A stretch of 64,000 bases of DNA from contig JAYFPE010000010.1 in assembly GCA_034928145.1 (NCBI GenBank), positions 62,001-126,000 on the forward strand, read 5' to 3'. The position numbers and the translations under genes are program-made. Shown one piece after another: positions 52,572 to 61,390 of this stretch; the stretch's first letter is position 1; the number at the start of each line of letters is the position of its first letter. The stretch comes from Pelethousia sp034928145. GTDB taxonomy: Bacteria > Bacillota > Clostridia > Christensenellales > CAG-138. Under the pieces are notes generated by a model. It made no database searches. It saw only the letters and a list, made by a program, of their open reading frames with translations, and was not told where the DNA came from.

Positions 52572-53495
52572 ATGAAATACCCAGCACCAGCCATCATGGG
52601 AGGCGATCCCTTTTGCGATGTCTTTCGCGCACTGTATGATCCGCATTGCTATTGGAAACTGACGGATCCGGATTACTGTATCTCCGTTATGCGCGGCGCG
52701 TACGATGGGGGATGTAGAGCCTTTGACTATTCTTTCCCCGCTGTGCAGGAGATGTTCCTGCGGTTGCGCGACAGCGTCGGCGAGGCTATCGTCGGCTATG
52801 GAAACCCCACGTATTTGCAGGGGCCGATGCTCAATGGCAAGCATTTGCAGTTTCTTAGGGGCAGGATCATCAGCACCTACGTCAAGTGTGAGGGCTTTAT
52901 GCCCAATGCAATACGCAGGCGTGTGCAGGATGAACTACGCGAGAAAACGTGTATGGTGTTTGGGTTTGATCTGGAAGCGGAGCCCCTGTCGGATGGGGAA
53001 ATCGCCTCGATTTACTTGGATGAGGACGTTTATCAAAAACGCCTGGATGGGATAGGTGAAAGTACGTATGTGCTAGTGGGCGGAACCGATGCGGACTGGC
53101 TTTACACCCTTGGGCGCGGCGATATCATTGCCCGCATGGCGCAGGTTGTTCGAAGCCGGGGGCAAATCCCGCTCTTGCTCTGCCACTATGCTTCTACAGT
53201 TTTGCGTGAGGCCGATGCGCAGGATCTGGATGTGGAGGGATACTTTGCTCCTATCAATCAGAGCTGGGCGTGGTTTGACCAAGAGTCCGCCCGCCAAGCT
53301 ATTCTTTCAGCCAAAAAGCCGGTCACGGCGTTTATGGCTTTTGCCTGCGGCGAGCTTAGGGTAAGCATGCGGCAGGCGGCGGAATATCTACGGGATCGTG
53401 CAAATGTCAGCGGCGTCTTATTCGGTACGACGAAGGCCGTCAATGCCCACTCCACCGCAGCCATGCTCGGGGAGGTATTTCAAAGCCGGGCTTAA
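52572..53495 (+). CDS. Uncharacterised protein, TIM-barrel-like
   Basis: I do not recognise the family of this 307-aa protein. It is soluble, with no signal or membrane segment. Alternating beta-strand and helix patterns (CRAFDYSFP, AIVGYGNP, IISTYVKCEGFMP, CMVFGFDLEAE, STYVLVGGTDADWLYTLG, IPLLLCHYAS, KPVTAFMAFACGELRVSM, VSGVLFGTTKAVNAHST) look like an eight-stranded barrel, and the last block resembles the phosphate-binding end of aldolase-type barrels. GGGAGG precedes the ATG. It lies between the ECF operon and a convergent DeoR regulator, so its task is probably sugar-phosphate or carbon-skeleton related. Confidence 0.65.
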   Translation: MKYPAPAIMGGDPFCDVFRALYDPHCYWKLTDPDYCISVMRGAYDGGCRAFDYSFPAVQEMFLRLRDSVGEAIVGYGNPTYLQGPMLNGKHLQFLRGRIISTYVKCEGFMPNAIRRRVQDELREKTCMVFGFDLEAEPLSDGEIASIYLDEDVYQKRLDGIGESTYVLVGGTDADWLYTLGRGDIIARMAQVVRSRGQIPLLLCHYASTVLREADAQDLDVEGYFAPINQSWAWFDQESARQAILSAKKPVTAFMAFACGELRVSMRQAAEYLRDRANVSGVLFGTTKAVNAHSTAAMLGEVFQSRA

Positions 53496-54262
53496 TAGGA
53501 AACTGTCTCCGGGCAAATCAGCTGGATGTTGCTTTTCTTGATTGCGCTAAGGAACGGTTCGGGCGGTAGGCAGTCTGTAACGATAGCAAACAGGCCTGAA
53601 AAATCACAAAATGTAATCATGGAGGCATATCCGAACTTCGTGTGGTCTGCCATGAGTACAACGCGCCGTTCGCGCGAGGTGATACAACGCTTGATTTCAG
53701 CCTCAAGGTAGGTGGTGTTGGTCAGCCCACGCTCCAGAGAAACGCCCGTAGCGGCAATAAACACGGTGTCCATGGTCATCTGCGTTAGCGTTTGAATAGT
53801 AGATACCCCGAAATAGGAGCTGGTGGTGGGGTTATAGATACCGCCAAGCGCAACGACCTTCAGATTTGAATATTTTGAGGCCTCGTACATGGCGGGCAAG
53901 CTGTGCGTTACCATCGTAACCTGCTGCCGAGAGGCGATATGGGGCAGCAAGGTGATCGTTGTGGAGCCGGAGTCCAGAAAGATCGTGGAGTTATCCTCAA
54001 CAAGCGTTGCCGCAAGGCGGCCAATCGTGAGTTTTTCCATAGGGCATTTGGAAGCGCGCGCGGAGATGGACAAAGGTACATGCGAAGAATTGGAGGAAAC
54101 GCCGCCATACACTTTTTTGATTTGACCTCTTTGGATTAATTCGTTGATATCGCGGCGAATCGTGTTTTCTGAAACGGAGAAGTTCTTTGCGAGAGCTTCT
54201 AAAGTGGCGGTGCCTTTTTGCAAAACATACTGCTCTATAGCATTCAAACGGTTAAGACGCAT
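53492..54262 (-). CDS. DeoR/GlpR-family transcriptional repressor, second
   Basis: A 256-aa paralogue of the regulator at 24.65-25.43 kb: MRLNRLNAIEQYVLQKGTATLEALAKNFSVSENTIRRDINELIQRGQIKKVYGG, then FLDSGSTTITLLPHI and FIAATGVSLERGL in the sugar-phosphate-sensing domain. It is divergent from the GAPDH-PGK operon and its gene end overlaps the stop of the unknown gene by 4 bases. It probably controls the downstream operon. The near-identical helix-turn-helix layout suggests it and its paralogue read similar sites. Confidence 0.92.
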   Translation of the reverse strand: MRLNRLNAIEQYVLQKGTATLEALAKNFSVSENTIRRDINELIQRGQIKKVYGGVSSNSSHVPLSISARASKCPMEKLTIGRLAATLVEDNSTIFLDSGSTTITLLPHIASRQQVTMVTHSLPAMYEASKYSNLKVVALGGIYNPTTSSYFGVSTIQTLTQMTMDTVFIAATGVSLERGLTNTTYLEAEIKRCITSRERRVVLMADHTKFGYASMITFCDFSGLFAIVTDCLPPEPFLSAIKKSNIQLICPETVSY

Positions 54263-54416
54263 AAAGAGGGGGCCCTCCCAAGAAGATAATTATTTCGAAT
54301 TGCCCTAAAAGTAGGTTGTTACATATTAAAGTTTAACATTTATTGGGGGAAAACGCAAACAAAATACTCGAGATCATGCAGACTAAAACAAGTTATCCAA
54401 ATAGCTCATAAACCTA

Positions 54417-54445
54417 TTGCCATGATATGATAAATAGTTTATAAT
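54417..54445 (+). promoter_or_regulatory. Promoter of the GAPDH-PGK-larA operon
   Basis: TTGCCA (54417-54422) and TATAAT (54440-54445), spacer 17 bp, about 65 bp before the GAPDH start. The 54263-54416 stretch shared with the DeoR gene is AT-rich and is the likely operator region. Confidence 0.65.
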
Positions 54446-54509
54446 AACGGTGAGTCATATGGTGATAAGGTGAATAAGTTATATTAAAGTGTTGTAAGAG
54501 GTGGTATCA

Positions 54510-55541
54510 ATGATGAGAAAGATTCGAGTTGGTGTAGCGGGATATGGTACGATCGGACAACGCCTCGCCGATGGCATCGCGCGGCAGGGCGATATGGAGT
54601 TGGTCGGCGTTGCTGATCTGGCCCCCGTCCTTTCGATCCGCGCGTTGAAGGAAAAGGGAATGCCTTATGATTTGTATTTGGTTGACGGTGCGGATAAATC
54701 TAAATTTGACGCGCTGCAGATACCTGTAACCGGTACGTTTGACGACCTATTAGGGAAGGTGGATGTGATGCTGGACAGTAGCCCCGGCGGTATCGGCGCA
54801 AAGAATAAGCAACTGTATATGCGTGCGGGCGTAAAGGCGATCTTCCAGGGTGGCGAGAAGAATGATATTGCCGATGTGTTTTTTCATGGCTATGCCAATT
54901 ATGAAAAGGGCTTGAACCAGGATTATTTGAAATTAACCAGCTGCAATACCACCGGTCTGATCCGGGCCGTGGATGTGCTTGATAGAAATTATGGCGTTGA
55001 GAAGGTGGCGATAACCATTATCCGCCGTGTGGCGGATCCGGGCGATTACCACCGCGGGCTAACGAACGCTTTGCAGATCGATAAAGCGCCGAGCCATCAG
55101 GCCGTAGACCTGATGACTATTATGCCGCACATCAACGCGACAGGGATCCTTGTGCATACGCCGGTCACGCACGGCCACATTATTTCCGTTGTGGCTACGG
55201 GTAAACAGAAGATCACCAGAGAAATGGCCCTGCAATCCTTCCGGGCCCATCCGCGTATTCGCGTCGTGAAACTGGAAGACGGGTTCCTTGGTAACGCCAG
55301 CTTCTTTAAATATGCCAGGGATTTAGGCAATCCTCGCGGCGATATGTATGAGATCGGCCTATGGGAGGATTCGATCGTCGAGAGCGGCAACGATATCATG
55401 TTTGCCATCAACATCCCCCAGGAAAGCGTGACGATTCCCGAAACCATAGATGGAATCCGCGCGGCAATGGGCATGCAACTTACCCGCGAGACCGGAACGG
55501 AAGAAACGAATAAATATCTCGGTATAAAGTTGCATCAATAA
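54510..55541 (+). CDS. Type II (archaeal-type) glyceraldehyde-3-phosphate dehydrogenase
   Basis: Oxidises glyceraldehyde 3-phosphate, or a related aldehyde phosphate, to the acyl phosphate. The 343-aa protein is of the archaeal class: N-terminus RVGVAGYGTIGQRLADGI, a VADLAPV turn, LDSSPGG and the catalytic cysteine in KLTSCNTTGL (Cys145 counting from the first Met), about the place of Cys140 in archaeal enzymes. The bacterial motif SCTTN is absent. Two ATGs (54510, 54513) follow AAGAGGTGG. It precedes an archaeal-like PGK. This pairing in a bacterial operon is unusual and suggests lateral transfer or a specialised substrate. Confidence 0.85.
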   Translation: MMRKIRVGVAGYGTIGQRLADGIARQGDMELVGVADLAPVLSIRALKEKGMPYDLYLVDGADKSKFDALQIPVTGTFDDLLGKVDVMLDSSPGGIGAKNKQLYMRAGVKAIFQGGEKNDIADVFFHGYANYEKGLNQDYLKLTSCNTTGLIRAVDVLDRNYGVEKVAITIIRRVADPGDYHRGLTNALQIDKAPSHQAVDLMTIMPHINATGILVHTPVTHGHIISVVATGKQKITREMALQSFRAHPRIRVVKLEDGFLGNASFFKYARDLGNPRGDMYEIGLWEDSIVESGNDIMFAINIPQESVTIPETIDGIRAAMGMQLTRETGTEETNKYLGIKLHQ

Positions 55542-55607
55542 AGTTTGCTATGCGGGACCGGCGGAGTTTATCCCGCCGGTTTTCGTATAAACCATAAGGA
55601 GAAGGGT

Positions 55608-56873
55608 ATGCGATTTGGAATTAACACGCTCGACGCGTTTGACTTTGCAGGAAAAACCGTGCTGTGCCGCGTTGACATCAACCAGCCGGTAGATCGACAA
55701 AACGGAACGCTCAAGAGCATTGCGCGCATTGAAGCATGTGTGCCCACGGTGAGGGAACTGTCCGATAAAGGTGCCAAAGTCGTGCTGATTGCGCACCAGG
55801 GCTCCGATATCGAATACAAAAATTTCTATACCACGGCGCCGCACGCGAAGGTGCTTGCCAAACTGCTTGAGCGGCCGGTACGGTTTATTGATGATGTCAC
55901 CGGGCCCGCGGCCCGTGAGATGATTCGCACGCTGCGAAACGGCGAAATCCTGATGCTGGATAATGTGCGCTTTTGCTCCGAGGAGCAGACGATTTTTGAA
56001 ATGAAGCTCCAACTCACGCACGAGCAGCAGGCACAGACCGAGGTGGTTCGAAAGCTGGCGCCTCTGGCGGATTTATACGTGTGCGATGCGTTCGCGGCTT
56101 CCCATCGAGACCAGCCGTCGCTTTGCGGATTCGAGCAGGTGCTGCCCAGCGCTATGGGCCGTTTGTTTGAGCGGGAATATTGTGTAATCTCCCAGTTGAT
56201 GGAGACGCCGGCGCATCCGAGCATATTTGTGCTTGGAGGCTCAAAAGTAGCCGATGCGTTTATGATGATGGAAACGGTTCTACAAAGCGGGGCCGCCGAC
56301 TGCGTGCTCACTGGGGGGCTGGTTGCAAATATTCTGCTTGCGGCAAAAGGCGCTTCCATCGGAAGCGGCAGCCTTGCCTATATCCGCACAACGAACTATG
56401 AACCGTTTATAGAATCTTCTAAGCACATTTTGGCGAAGTATGCAAACAAGATCCTGCTGCCGGCAGATTTGGCTGGTGAGAGGGATATGAAGCGCGTCGA
56501 ATTCAGGATTGAAGAAGTGCCGAACGACTTTACCGCCCTGGACATAGGCAGCCAAACGGCGGCTTTATACCGGCAAAATATCCTGGCCTCCAAAACAGTA
56601 TTTGTTAACGGCCCTATGGGCGTATTCGAAAAGCCGGAAACAGAGCTTGGCACCAAAGTGCTTTGGCAAGCTCTTGGGGATACGGAAGCTTATACCGTTG
56701 TTGGCGGAGGAGACAGCGTTACGGCCACGGCCAAATATAATATGTGCGATAAAATCGGCTATGTCTGCACCGGTGGTGGCGCCCTGATTCGCTTTCTTAC
56801 GGGAGAGGAGCTGCCGGTAGTCAAGGCGCTGCGGCATGCCGCAACGGTGTTCCCTGCGGAAAGGCGGCAATAG
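55608..56873 (+). CDS. Phosphoglycerate kinase, archaeal-like
   Basis: Takes the acyl phosphate from the preceding enzyme and makes ATP. About 421 aa, longer than bacterial PGK (about 395). Motifs are TVLCRVDINQPVD, RIEACVPTVREL, LIAHQGSD in place of bacterial SHLGRP, MLDNVRF, LGGSKVADAF, NGPMGVFEKPE and TVVGGGDSVTA in place of GGGDTAAA. The HQG motif is a feature of archaeal PGKs. GGAGAAGGGT precedes the ATG at 55608. It probably works as a pair with the GAPDH. Confidence 0.87.
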   Translation: MRFGINTLDAFDFAGKTVLCRVDINQPVDRQNGTLKSIARIEACVPTVRELSDKGAKVVLIAHQGSDIEYKNFYTTAPHAKVLAKLLERPVRFIDDVTGPAAREMIRTLRNGEILMLDNVRFCSEEQTIFEMKLQLTHEQQAQTEVVRKLAPLADLYVCDAFAASHRDQPSLCGFEQVLPSAMGRLFEREYCVISQLMETPAHPSIFVLGGSKVADAFMMMETVLQSGAADCVLTGGLVANILLAAKGASIGSGSLAYIRTTNYEPFIESSKHILAKYANKILLPADLAGERDMKRVEFRIEEVPNDFTALDIGSQTAALYRQNILASKTVFVNGPMGVFEKPETELGTKVLWQALGDTEAYTVVGGGDSVTATAKYNMCDKIGYVCTGGGALIRFLTGEELPVVKALRHAATVFPAERRQ

Positions 56874-56912
56874 GCGGCGCGGAAAAGTGATCTAAGAGTA
56901 GAGGAACTATTT

Positions 56913-58169
56913 ATGCGGATAGAGCTTGGTTTTGGCGCCGGTATACAGGCGGTCGACGTACCGGAGGGGCGACTTCTGGGTGTGCTGACCCCCAATTCGA
57001 TTGTGCATTCCCTCATAGGTGAGGCGGCGGTGTGGCATGCGCTGCAAAATCCGATTGGAACGCTACGCCTACGGGAAATAATTAAGCCGGGTGAGCACAT
57101 CGCAATTATTACCAGCGACATTACGCGCCCCATGCCGACCCATACGGTGATGCCGGCGCTGCTGGAAGAGCTGTATGCAGCCGGCGCGCGAAAAGAAGAT
57201 ATTACGCTCGTATTCGCGCTCGGCTGCCATAGACGGCAGACGCGCGAGGAGCAGGAAAAGCTGGCCGGAAAAGAAGTTTTTGCCCAGATCCGCTGCCTGG
57301 ATGGGGATATGGATGACTGCATGCACATCGGCCTCACAGCGCACGGCACGCCTGTGGATATTGTGCGAACCGTTGCCGCCGCGGACCGGCGTATTTGCCT
57401 GGGCAATATCGAATACCACTATTTTGCGGGTTACTCGGGAGGGGCAAAGGCGATTATGCCTGGGTGTTCCACTCGTGAGGCCATACAGCACAACCATAGC
57501 CATATGACGGAGGATGCAGCCTGCGCGGGGAAGATTCATGGCAACCCGGTTCGGGAAGATATTGAAGAAGCGGCGAAGATGGTAGGCGTGGACTTTATAT
57601 TGAATGTGGTGCTGGATGAGAATAAGCAAATCATCCATGCCGTAGCGGGCGATGTTATAGAAGCGCACCGGGCGGGTTGCGCGTTTGTGGATCGGCTTTA
57701 TGCCACTGGCATTCAAAGGCGAGCGGATATCGTCGTTGTGTCCCAGGGGGGAGCGCCCAAAGATATCAATTTATATCAGACGCAGAAAGCGCTGGATAAC
57801 GCAAAGCATGCGGTGCGGGATGGCGGCATTATCATCCTCGTTGGCGCTTGCCAGGAAGGGCTGGGCGAGCGTATATTCGAGGAATGGATGACCTCCGCTG
57901 CTGCGCCGGGTGATATGATTGAGCGGATTCGGAGGGATTTCCAGCTTGGCGGCCATAAAGCCGCGGCGATCGCCATGGTGTTGAAAAGAGCGGACATCTA
58001 TTTGGTCAGCCGGATGGAAGCCGATTTTGTAAAAAGCATACATCTTGAGCCCTTTGCGACAGCGCAGGCCGCATTGGATCGGGCTACGGAACGCTTGGGC
58101 CCAAATGCCAGCGTCATTGTGATGCCATACGGAGGCTCCACGCTGCCACAATTACAGCCATGCCGGTAA
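56913..58169 (+). CDS. larA: LarA-family nickel-pincer 2-hydroxyacid racemase/epimerase
   Basis: A 418-aa member of the lactate racemase family, which moves a hydride through a nickel-pincer cofactor. All key residues are present at family spacing: SDITRP (D69, R72), H106 in GCHRR, H169 in IEYHYFAGYSGGAK, K179 (the lysine joined to the cofactor) and H195 in HNHSHM. Relatives act on malate, sugar acids and other hydroxyacids, so lactate is not certain. The cofactor makers LarB, LarC and LarE are not in this window. It lies between PGK and malic enzyme, so a malate or glycerate-type substrate is attractive. Confidence 0.87.
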   Translation: MRIELGFGAGIQAVDVPEGRLLGVLTPNSIVHSLIGEAAVWHALQNPIGTLRLREIIKPGEHIAIITSDITRPMPTHTVMPALLEELYAAGARKEDITLVFALGCHRRQTREEQEKLAGKEVFAQIRCLDGDMDDCMHIGLTAHGTPVDIVRTVAAADRRICLGNIEYHYFAGYSGGAKAIMPGCSTREAIQHNHSHMTEDAACAGKIHGNPVREDIEEAAKMVGVDFILNVVLDENKQIIHAVAGDVIEAHRAGCAFVDRLYATGIQRRADIVVVSQGGAPKDINLYQTQKALDNAKHAVRDGGIIILVGACQEGLGERIFEEWMTSAAAPGDMIERIRRDFQLGGHKAAAIAMVLKRADIYLVSRMEADFVKSIHLEPFATAQAALDRATERLGPNASVIVMPYGGSTLPQLQPCR

Positions 58170-58230
58170 AAATAGGCAAATGATTAGGAATGCACGGGAA
58201 ATAAATATTTCTGAAAGGAAAACATAGCAC

Positions 58231-59406
58231 ATGGATTATGCCAAGGAGAGCTTGAAGCGACATCAAGCGTGGAAGGGTAAGATCGAGGTCGTGGCCACCG
58301 TGCCGGTAGAGAGCAAGGAAGACCTTTCCCTCGCTTATACGCCCGGCGTTGCCGAACCCTGTCTGGCGATTCGGGATGACGTAAGCAAATCCTATGAATT
58401 GACGCGGCGATGGAATATGTGCCTGGTGGTAACGGACGGCACAGCCGTACTGGGGCTAGGGGATATTGGGCCGGAGGCCGGCATGCCGGTGATGGAGGGC
58501 AAGTGCGTCCTGTTTAAAACGTTTGGGGATGTGGATGCTTTCCCGATGTGCATCAAAAGCAAGGATGTGGATGAGATCGTGAATACCATCTATCAGATTT
58601 CCGGCAGCTTCGGCGGTGTAAACCTGGAGGATATCGCCGCGCCGCGATGCTTTGAGATCGAAAGCAAGCTGAAGGAAAGATGCGACATCCCGATCTTCCA
58701 CGACGATCAGCATGGTACGGCCGTCGTAACCCTGGCAGGCCTGACCAACGCGCTCAGGCTCGTCGACAAAAAGAAGGAAGACGTAAAGGTGGTTATGAAT
58801 GGCGCTGGCGCGGCCGCCATTGCGATTGCCAAATTGTTGCTAAGCTGCGGATTTGCCGATATTACCCTCTGCGATCGGGACGGCGCTATCTATGAGGGAC
58901 GACCCGCGCATATGAACGCCGTAAAAGTAGAGATTGCCAAGATTTCCAATAAGAAGAAAGCGGCGGGTTCGCTGGCCGATATGTTGGCCGGTGCGGATAT
59001 ATTCATCGGCGTGTCCGCGCCCGGCGCGGTAACGACCGAAATGGTGCGGACGATGAATAAAGACGCCATCGTATTTGCCTGCGCCAATCCAACGCCCGAA
59101 ATCTTTCCGGAGGATGCGCACGCGGGCGGTGCAAAGGTCGTTGCAACCGGCCGCAGCGATTTCCCCAACCAGGTCAATAATGTGCTAGCATTTCCAGGCA
59201 TTTTCCGCGGCGCGTTCGATGTGCGCGCCGGCGATATCAATGATGAAATGAAAATCGCCGCAGCCAACGCGCTTGCGTGCCTGATTTCTGAGGACGAGCT
59301 ATGCCCGGAATACATCATTCCGCAGGCATTCGACCCTCGCGTGGGTCCGGCGGTCGCCAAAGCGGTTGCGGAAGCGGCGAGATTGAGCGGCGTTGCAAGA
59401 ATCTGA
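58231..59406 (+). CDS. NAD(P)-dependent malic enzyme
   Basis: Decarboxylates malate to pyruvate and CO2. The 391-aa protein is the short bacterial form with LAYTPGVAEPC (catalytic tyrosine), GKCVLFKTFGDVDAFPMC (catalytic lysine), FHDDQHGTAVV (metal aspartates), VMNGAGAAAIAIAKLL nucleotide loop and FACANPTPEIFP. Ribosome site GAAAGGAAAA lies before the ATG at 58231. It would drain malate made by the dehydratase/fumarase encoded at 23.1-24.6 kb or supplied by LarA. Confidence 0.94.
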   Translation: MDYAKESLKRHQAWKGKIEVVATVPVESKEDLSLAYTPGVAEPCLAIRDDVSKSYELTRRWNMCLVVTDGTAVLGLGDIGPEAGMPVMEGKCVLFKTFGDVDAFPMCIKSKDVDEIVNTIYQISGSFGGVNLEDIAAPRCFEIESKLKERCDIPIFHDDQHGTAVVTLAGLTNALRLVDKKKEDVKVVMNGAGAAAIAIAKLLLSCGFADITLCDRDGAIYEGRPAHMNAVKVEIAKISNKKKAAGSLADMLAGADIFIGVSAPGAVTTEMVRTMNKDAIVFACANPTPEIFPEDAHAGGAKVVATGRSDFPNQVNNVLAFPGIFRGAFDVRAGDINDEMKIAAANALACLISEDELCPEYIIPQAFDPRVGPAVAKAVAEAARLSGVARI

Positions 59407-59425
59407 TAAAAAGGGAGCGTTAAAA

Positions 59426-60277
59426 ATGGATTTGTCATTGGAACAGCAATTGAAGCAATTGGCGTTGCGCATCCGCATCAGTACATTAACCGCCCTTGGG
59501 TCGCTTGGCTTTGGCCATATTGGCGGCTCCCTAAGTATTGTGGATACGCTTGCGGTGCTGTATGGCGATGTGATGCGCATACGGCCCGAAGAACCGGACT
59601 GGCCCGAGCGGGATAAGTTCGTATGTAGCAAGGGCCATGCGGGCCCGGCGGTATATGCGACCCTGGCACTGCGTGGATTCTTCCCTGCTTCGGACCTTAG
59701 CACGCTGAACCAACCCGGAACTAACCTGCCCAGTCACTGCGACCGGAATAAAACCCGCGGCATCGATATGACGACCGGGTCTCTTGGCCAAGGAGCGTCG
59801 CTTGCGTCAGGGATGGCCTTGGGAGATAAGCTGCGCGGAAGGGATAGCCGCGTCTTCCTTATGCTTGGAGACGGCGAAATTAACGAAGGGCAGGTATGGG
59901 AAGCTGCCATGTTCGCTGCAGCAAGAAAGCTGGATAATCTAACAGTCTTTGTCGATCAAAACGGGAAGCAATTAGATGGCTATACCGTTGACATATTGGA
60001 CTTAGGGGATATCGCCGCAAAATTTGAAGCGTTCGGCTTTGAAACACAGCGGGTGGAAGGCAATGAAATCGCTCAGGTATATGAGGCGGTTGTAAAGGCT
60101 GCCGCGCGCGGCGGGAAACCGCACGCCATAATCTTACACACGAAGAAGGGCGCCGGCGTGCCAGAAGTTGAACAAACGGTTGCCAACCACAACATGAACT
60201 TTGTCCCCGGCCAGATAGACGGCTGGCTGGAAGAACTGCAAAGGAAGCTGGATGCGATGGGAGGCGGCGAACAATGA
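59426..60277 (+). CDS. Transketolase, N-terminal (ThDP-binding) subunit
   Basis: The thiamine-diphosphate-binding half of a split transketolase, 283 aa. GFGHIGGSLSIVDTLAVLYGDVM, FVCSKGHAGPAVYATLA, TTGSLGQGASLASGMAL and the ThDP motif GDGEINEGQVWEAAMFAA to LDNLTVFVDQN are all present. The start at 59426 is used because the longer frame overlaps malic enzyme; AAGGGAGCG lies just before it. It overlaps the C-terminal subunit by 4 bases (ATGA). Confidence 0.93.
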   Translation: MDLSLEQQLKQLALRIRISTLTALGSLGFGHIGGSLSIVDTLAVLYGDVMRIRPEEPDWPERDKFVCSKGHAGPAVYATLALRGFFPASDLSTLNQPGTNLPSHCDRNKTRGIDMTTGSLGQGASLASGMALGDKLRGRDSRVFLMLGDGEINEGQVWEAAMFAAARKLDNLTVFVDQNGKQLDGYTVDILDLGDIAAKFEAFGFETQRVEGNEIAQVYEAVVKAAARGGKPHAIILHTKKGAGVPEVEQTVANHNMNFVPGQIDGWLEELQRKLDAMGGGEQ

Positions 60278-61233
60278 GCATCATATATGACGGCACCATG
60301 CAAAAACGGGCGTTTAAAGATGTGCTTAGCGAAGTCCTGCCGGAACTTTGCAAAGCGGATAAGGATATTATTTACCTTGATGCGGATCTAATGAGCTGCA
60401 TCGGCATGGTCAAATTTGCGCGCGAGCACCCGGACCGCGCGATCAACTGCGGCGTTGCCGAAGCGAATATGGTGGGCGTTGCCTGCGGGCTTGCAGCCGA
60501 AGGCTTCAAGCCCATCATACATACATTCGGGCCTTTCGCCTCGCGCCGTTGCTTTGACCAAGTGTTCCTTTCGGCAGGATATGCCAGGAACGATATCACC
60601 ATCATTGGAACCGACCCCGGCGTAACAGCGATGTATAACGGGGGCACGCATATGCCCTTTGAGGATATCGCTTTATACCGAACCATCCCCACGGCGACGG
60701 TTCTTGATATTACCGATGCGGAGATGCTTAAAAGCGTACTGCGCCAGTGCCCGAACTTGCCGGGCGTAAAATATGTGCGCGTTGGGCGGAAGCAGTATGC
60801 GCAGGTCTTTTCGGAGGGCACGCAGACGCCGATTGGGAAAGCGGTCACCCTTCGCGAGGGAGCGGATCTTGTGATCTTCGCAACCGGCATTATGGTACAT
60901 GAAGCCATGCAGGCGGCTACCGAACTGGATAAGGAGGGTATCCACGCCGCGGTCGTCAACCCGTTTACCATCAAGCCCCTCGATGAAAGCGCCGTGCTGG
61001 AATACGCAAAAAGAACCGGTGCGGTTGTTGTCGCGGAAAACCATAACCGCATCGGTGGGCTTTGCTCCGCGGTTTCCGAACTGCTTGCGGTAAAGCTGCC
61101 TACACCAATGGAATGCGTCGCCGTGGAGGACCGCTATGGTGAAGTTGGGCCGCAGCATTATTTGCAGGCCCAGTTCGGGTTAACTGCCACGCATGTTATT
61201 TCAGCGGCAAAAGCGGCGGTTACGCGCAAATAA
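60274..61233 (+). CDS. Transketolase, C-terminal (pyrimidine/C) subunit
   Basis: The second half of the split transketolase, 319 aa, with the ThDP pyrimidine-binding glutamate in NCGVAEANMVGVACGLAAEG, FGPFASRRCFDQVFLSAGYARNDITIIGT and TGIMVHEAMQAA leading to the C-terminal domain. With the N-subunit it moves two-carbon units between pentose and other sugar phosphates, consistent with rpiB and deoC elsewhere in the window. A DXS-like function is less likely given the TTGSLGQG motif in its partner. Last gene of the operon. Confidence 0.92.
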   Translation: MSIIYDGTMQKRAFKDVLSEVLPELCKADKDIIYLDADLMSCIGMVKFAREHPDRAINCGVAEANMVGVACGLAAEGFKPIIHTFGPFASRRCFDQVFLSAGYARNDITIIGTDPGVTAMYNGGTHMPFEDIALYRTIPTATVLDITDAEMLKSVLRQCPNLPGVKYVRVGRKQYAQVFSEGTQTPIGKAVTLREGADLVIFATGIMVHEAMQAATELDKEGIHAAVVNPFTIKPLDESAVLEYAKRTGAVVVAENHNRIGGLCSAVSELLAVKLPTPMECVAVEDRYGEVGPQHYLQAQFGLTATHVISAAKAAVTRK

Positions 61234-61238
61234 GCACA

Positions 61239-61277
61239 AATGGAACGCAATCGAAAACAGAGAGATTGCGTTCCATT
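61239..61277. repeat. Perfect 14-bp inverted repeat after the transketolase genes
   Basis: Arms 61239-61252 and 61264-61277 are perfectly complementary around an 11-nt loop, 6 bases after the transketolase stop. No T run follows, so it is not a classic terminator; transcript 3'-end protection or a regulator site are options. Confidence 0.7.
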
Positions 61278-61390
61278 GAATTTGAGGCGCAAACAGCTCC
61301 GCTCCTATTGCTTAGTGCGTACAGCTGTTAAAGGCCCTGCTAGCCCGCGAACTGCACCCCCGAACCCCCGGCGCTCTTCCTCTTTTCCTG

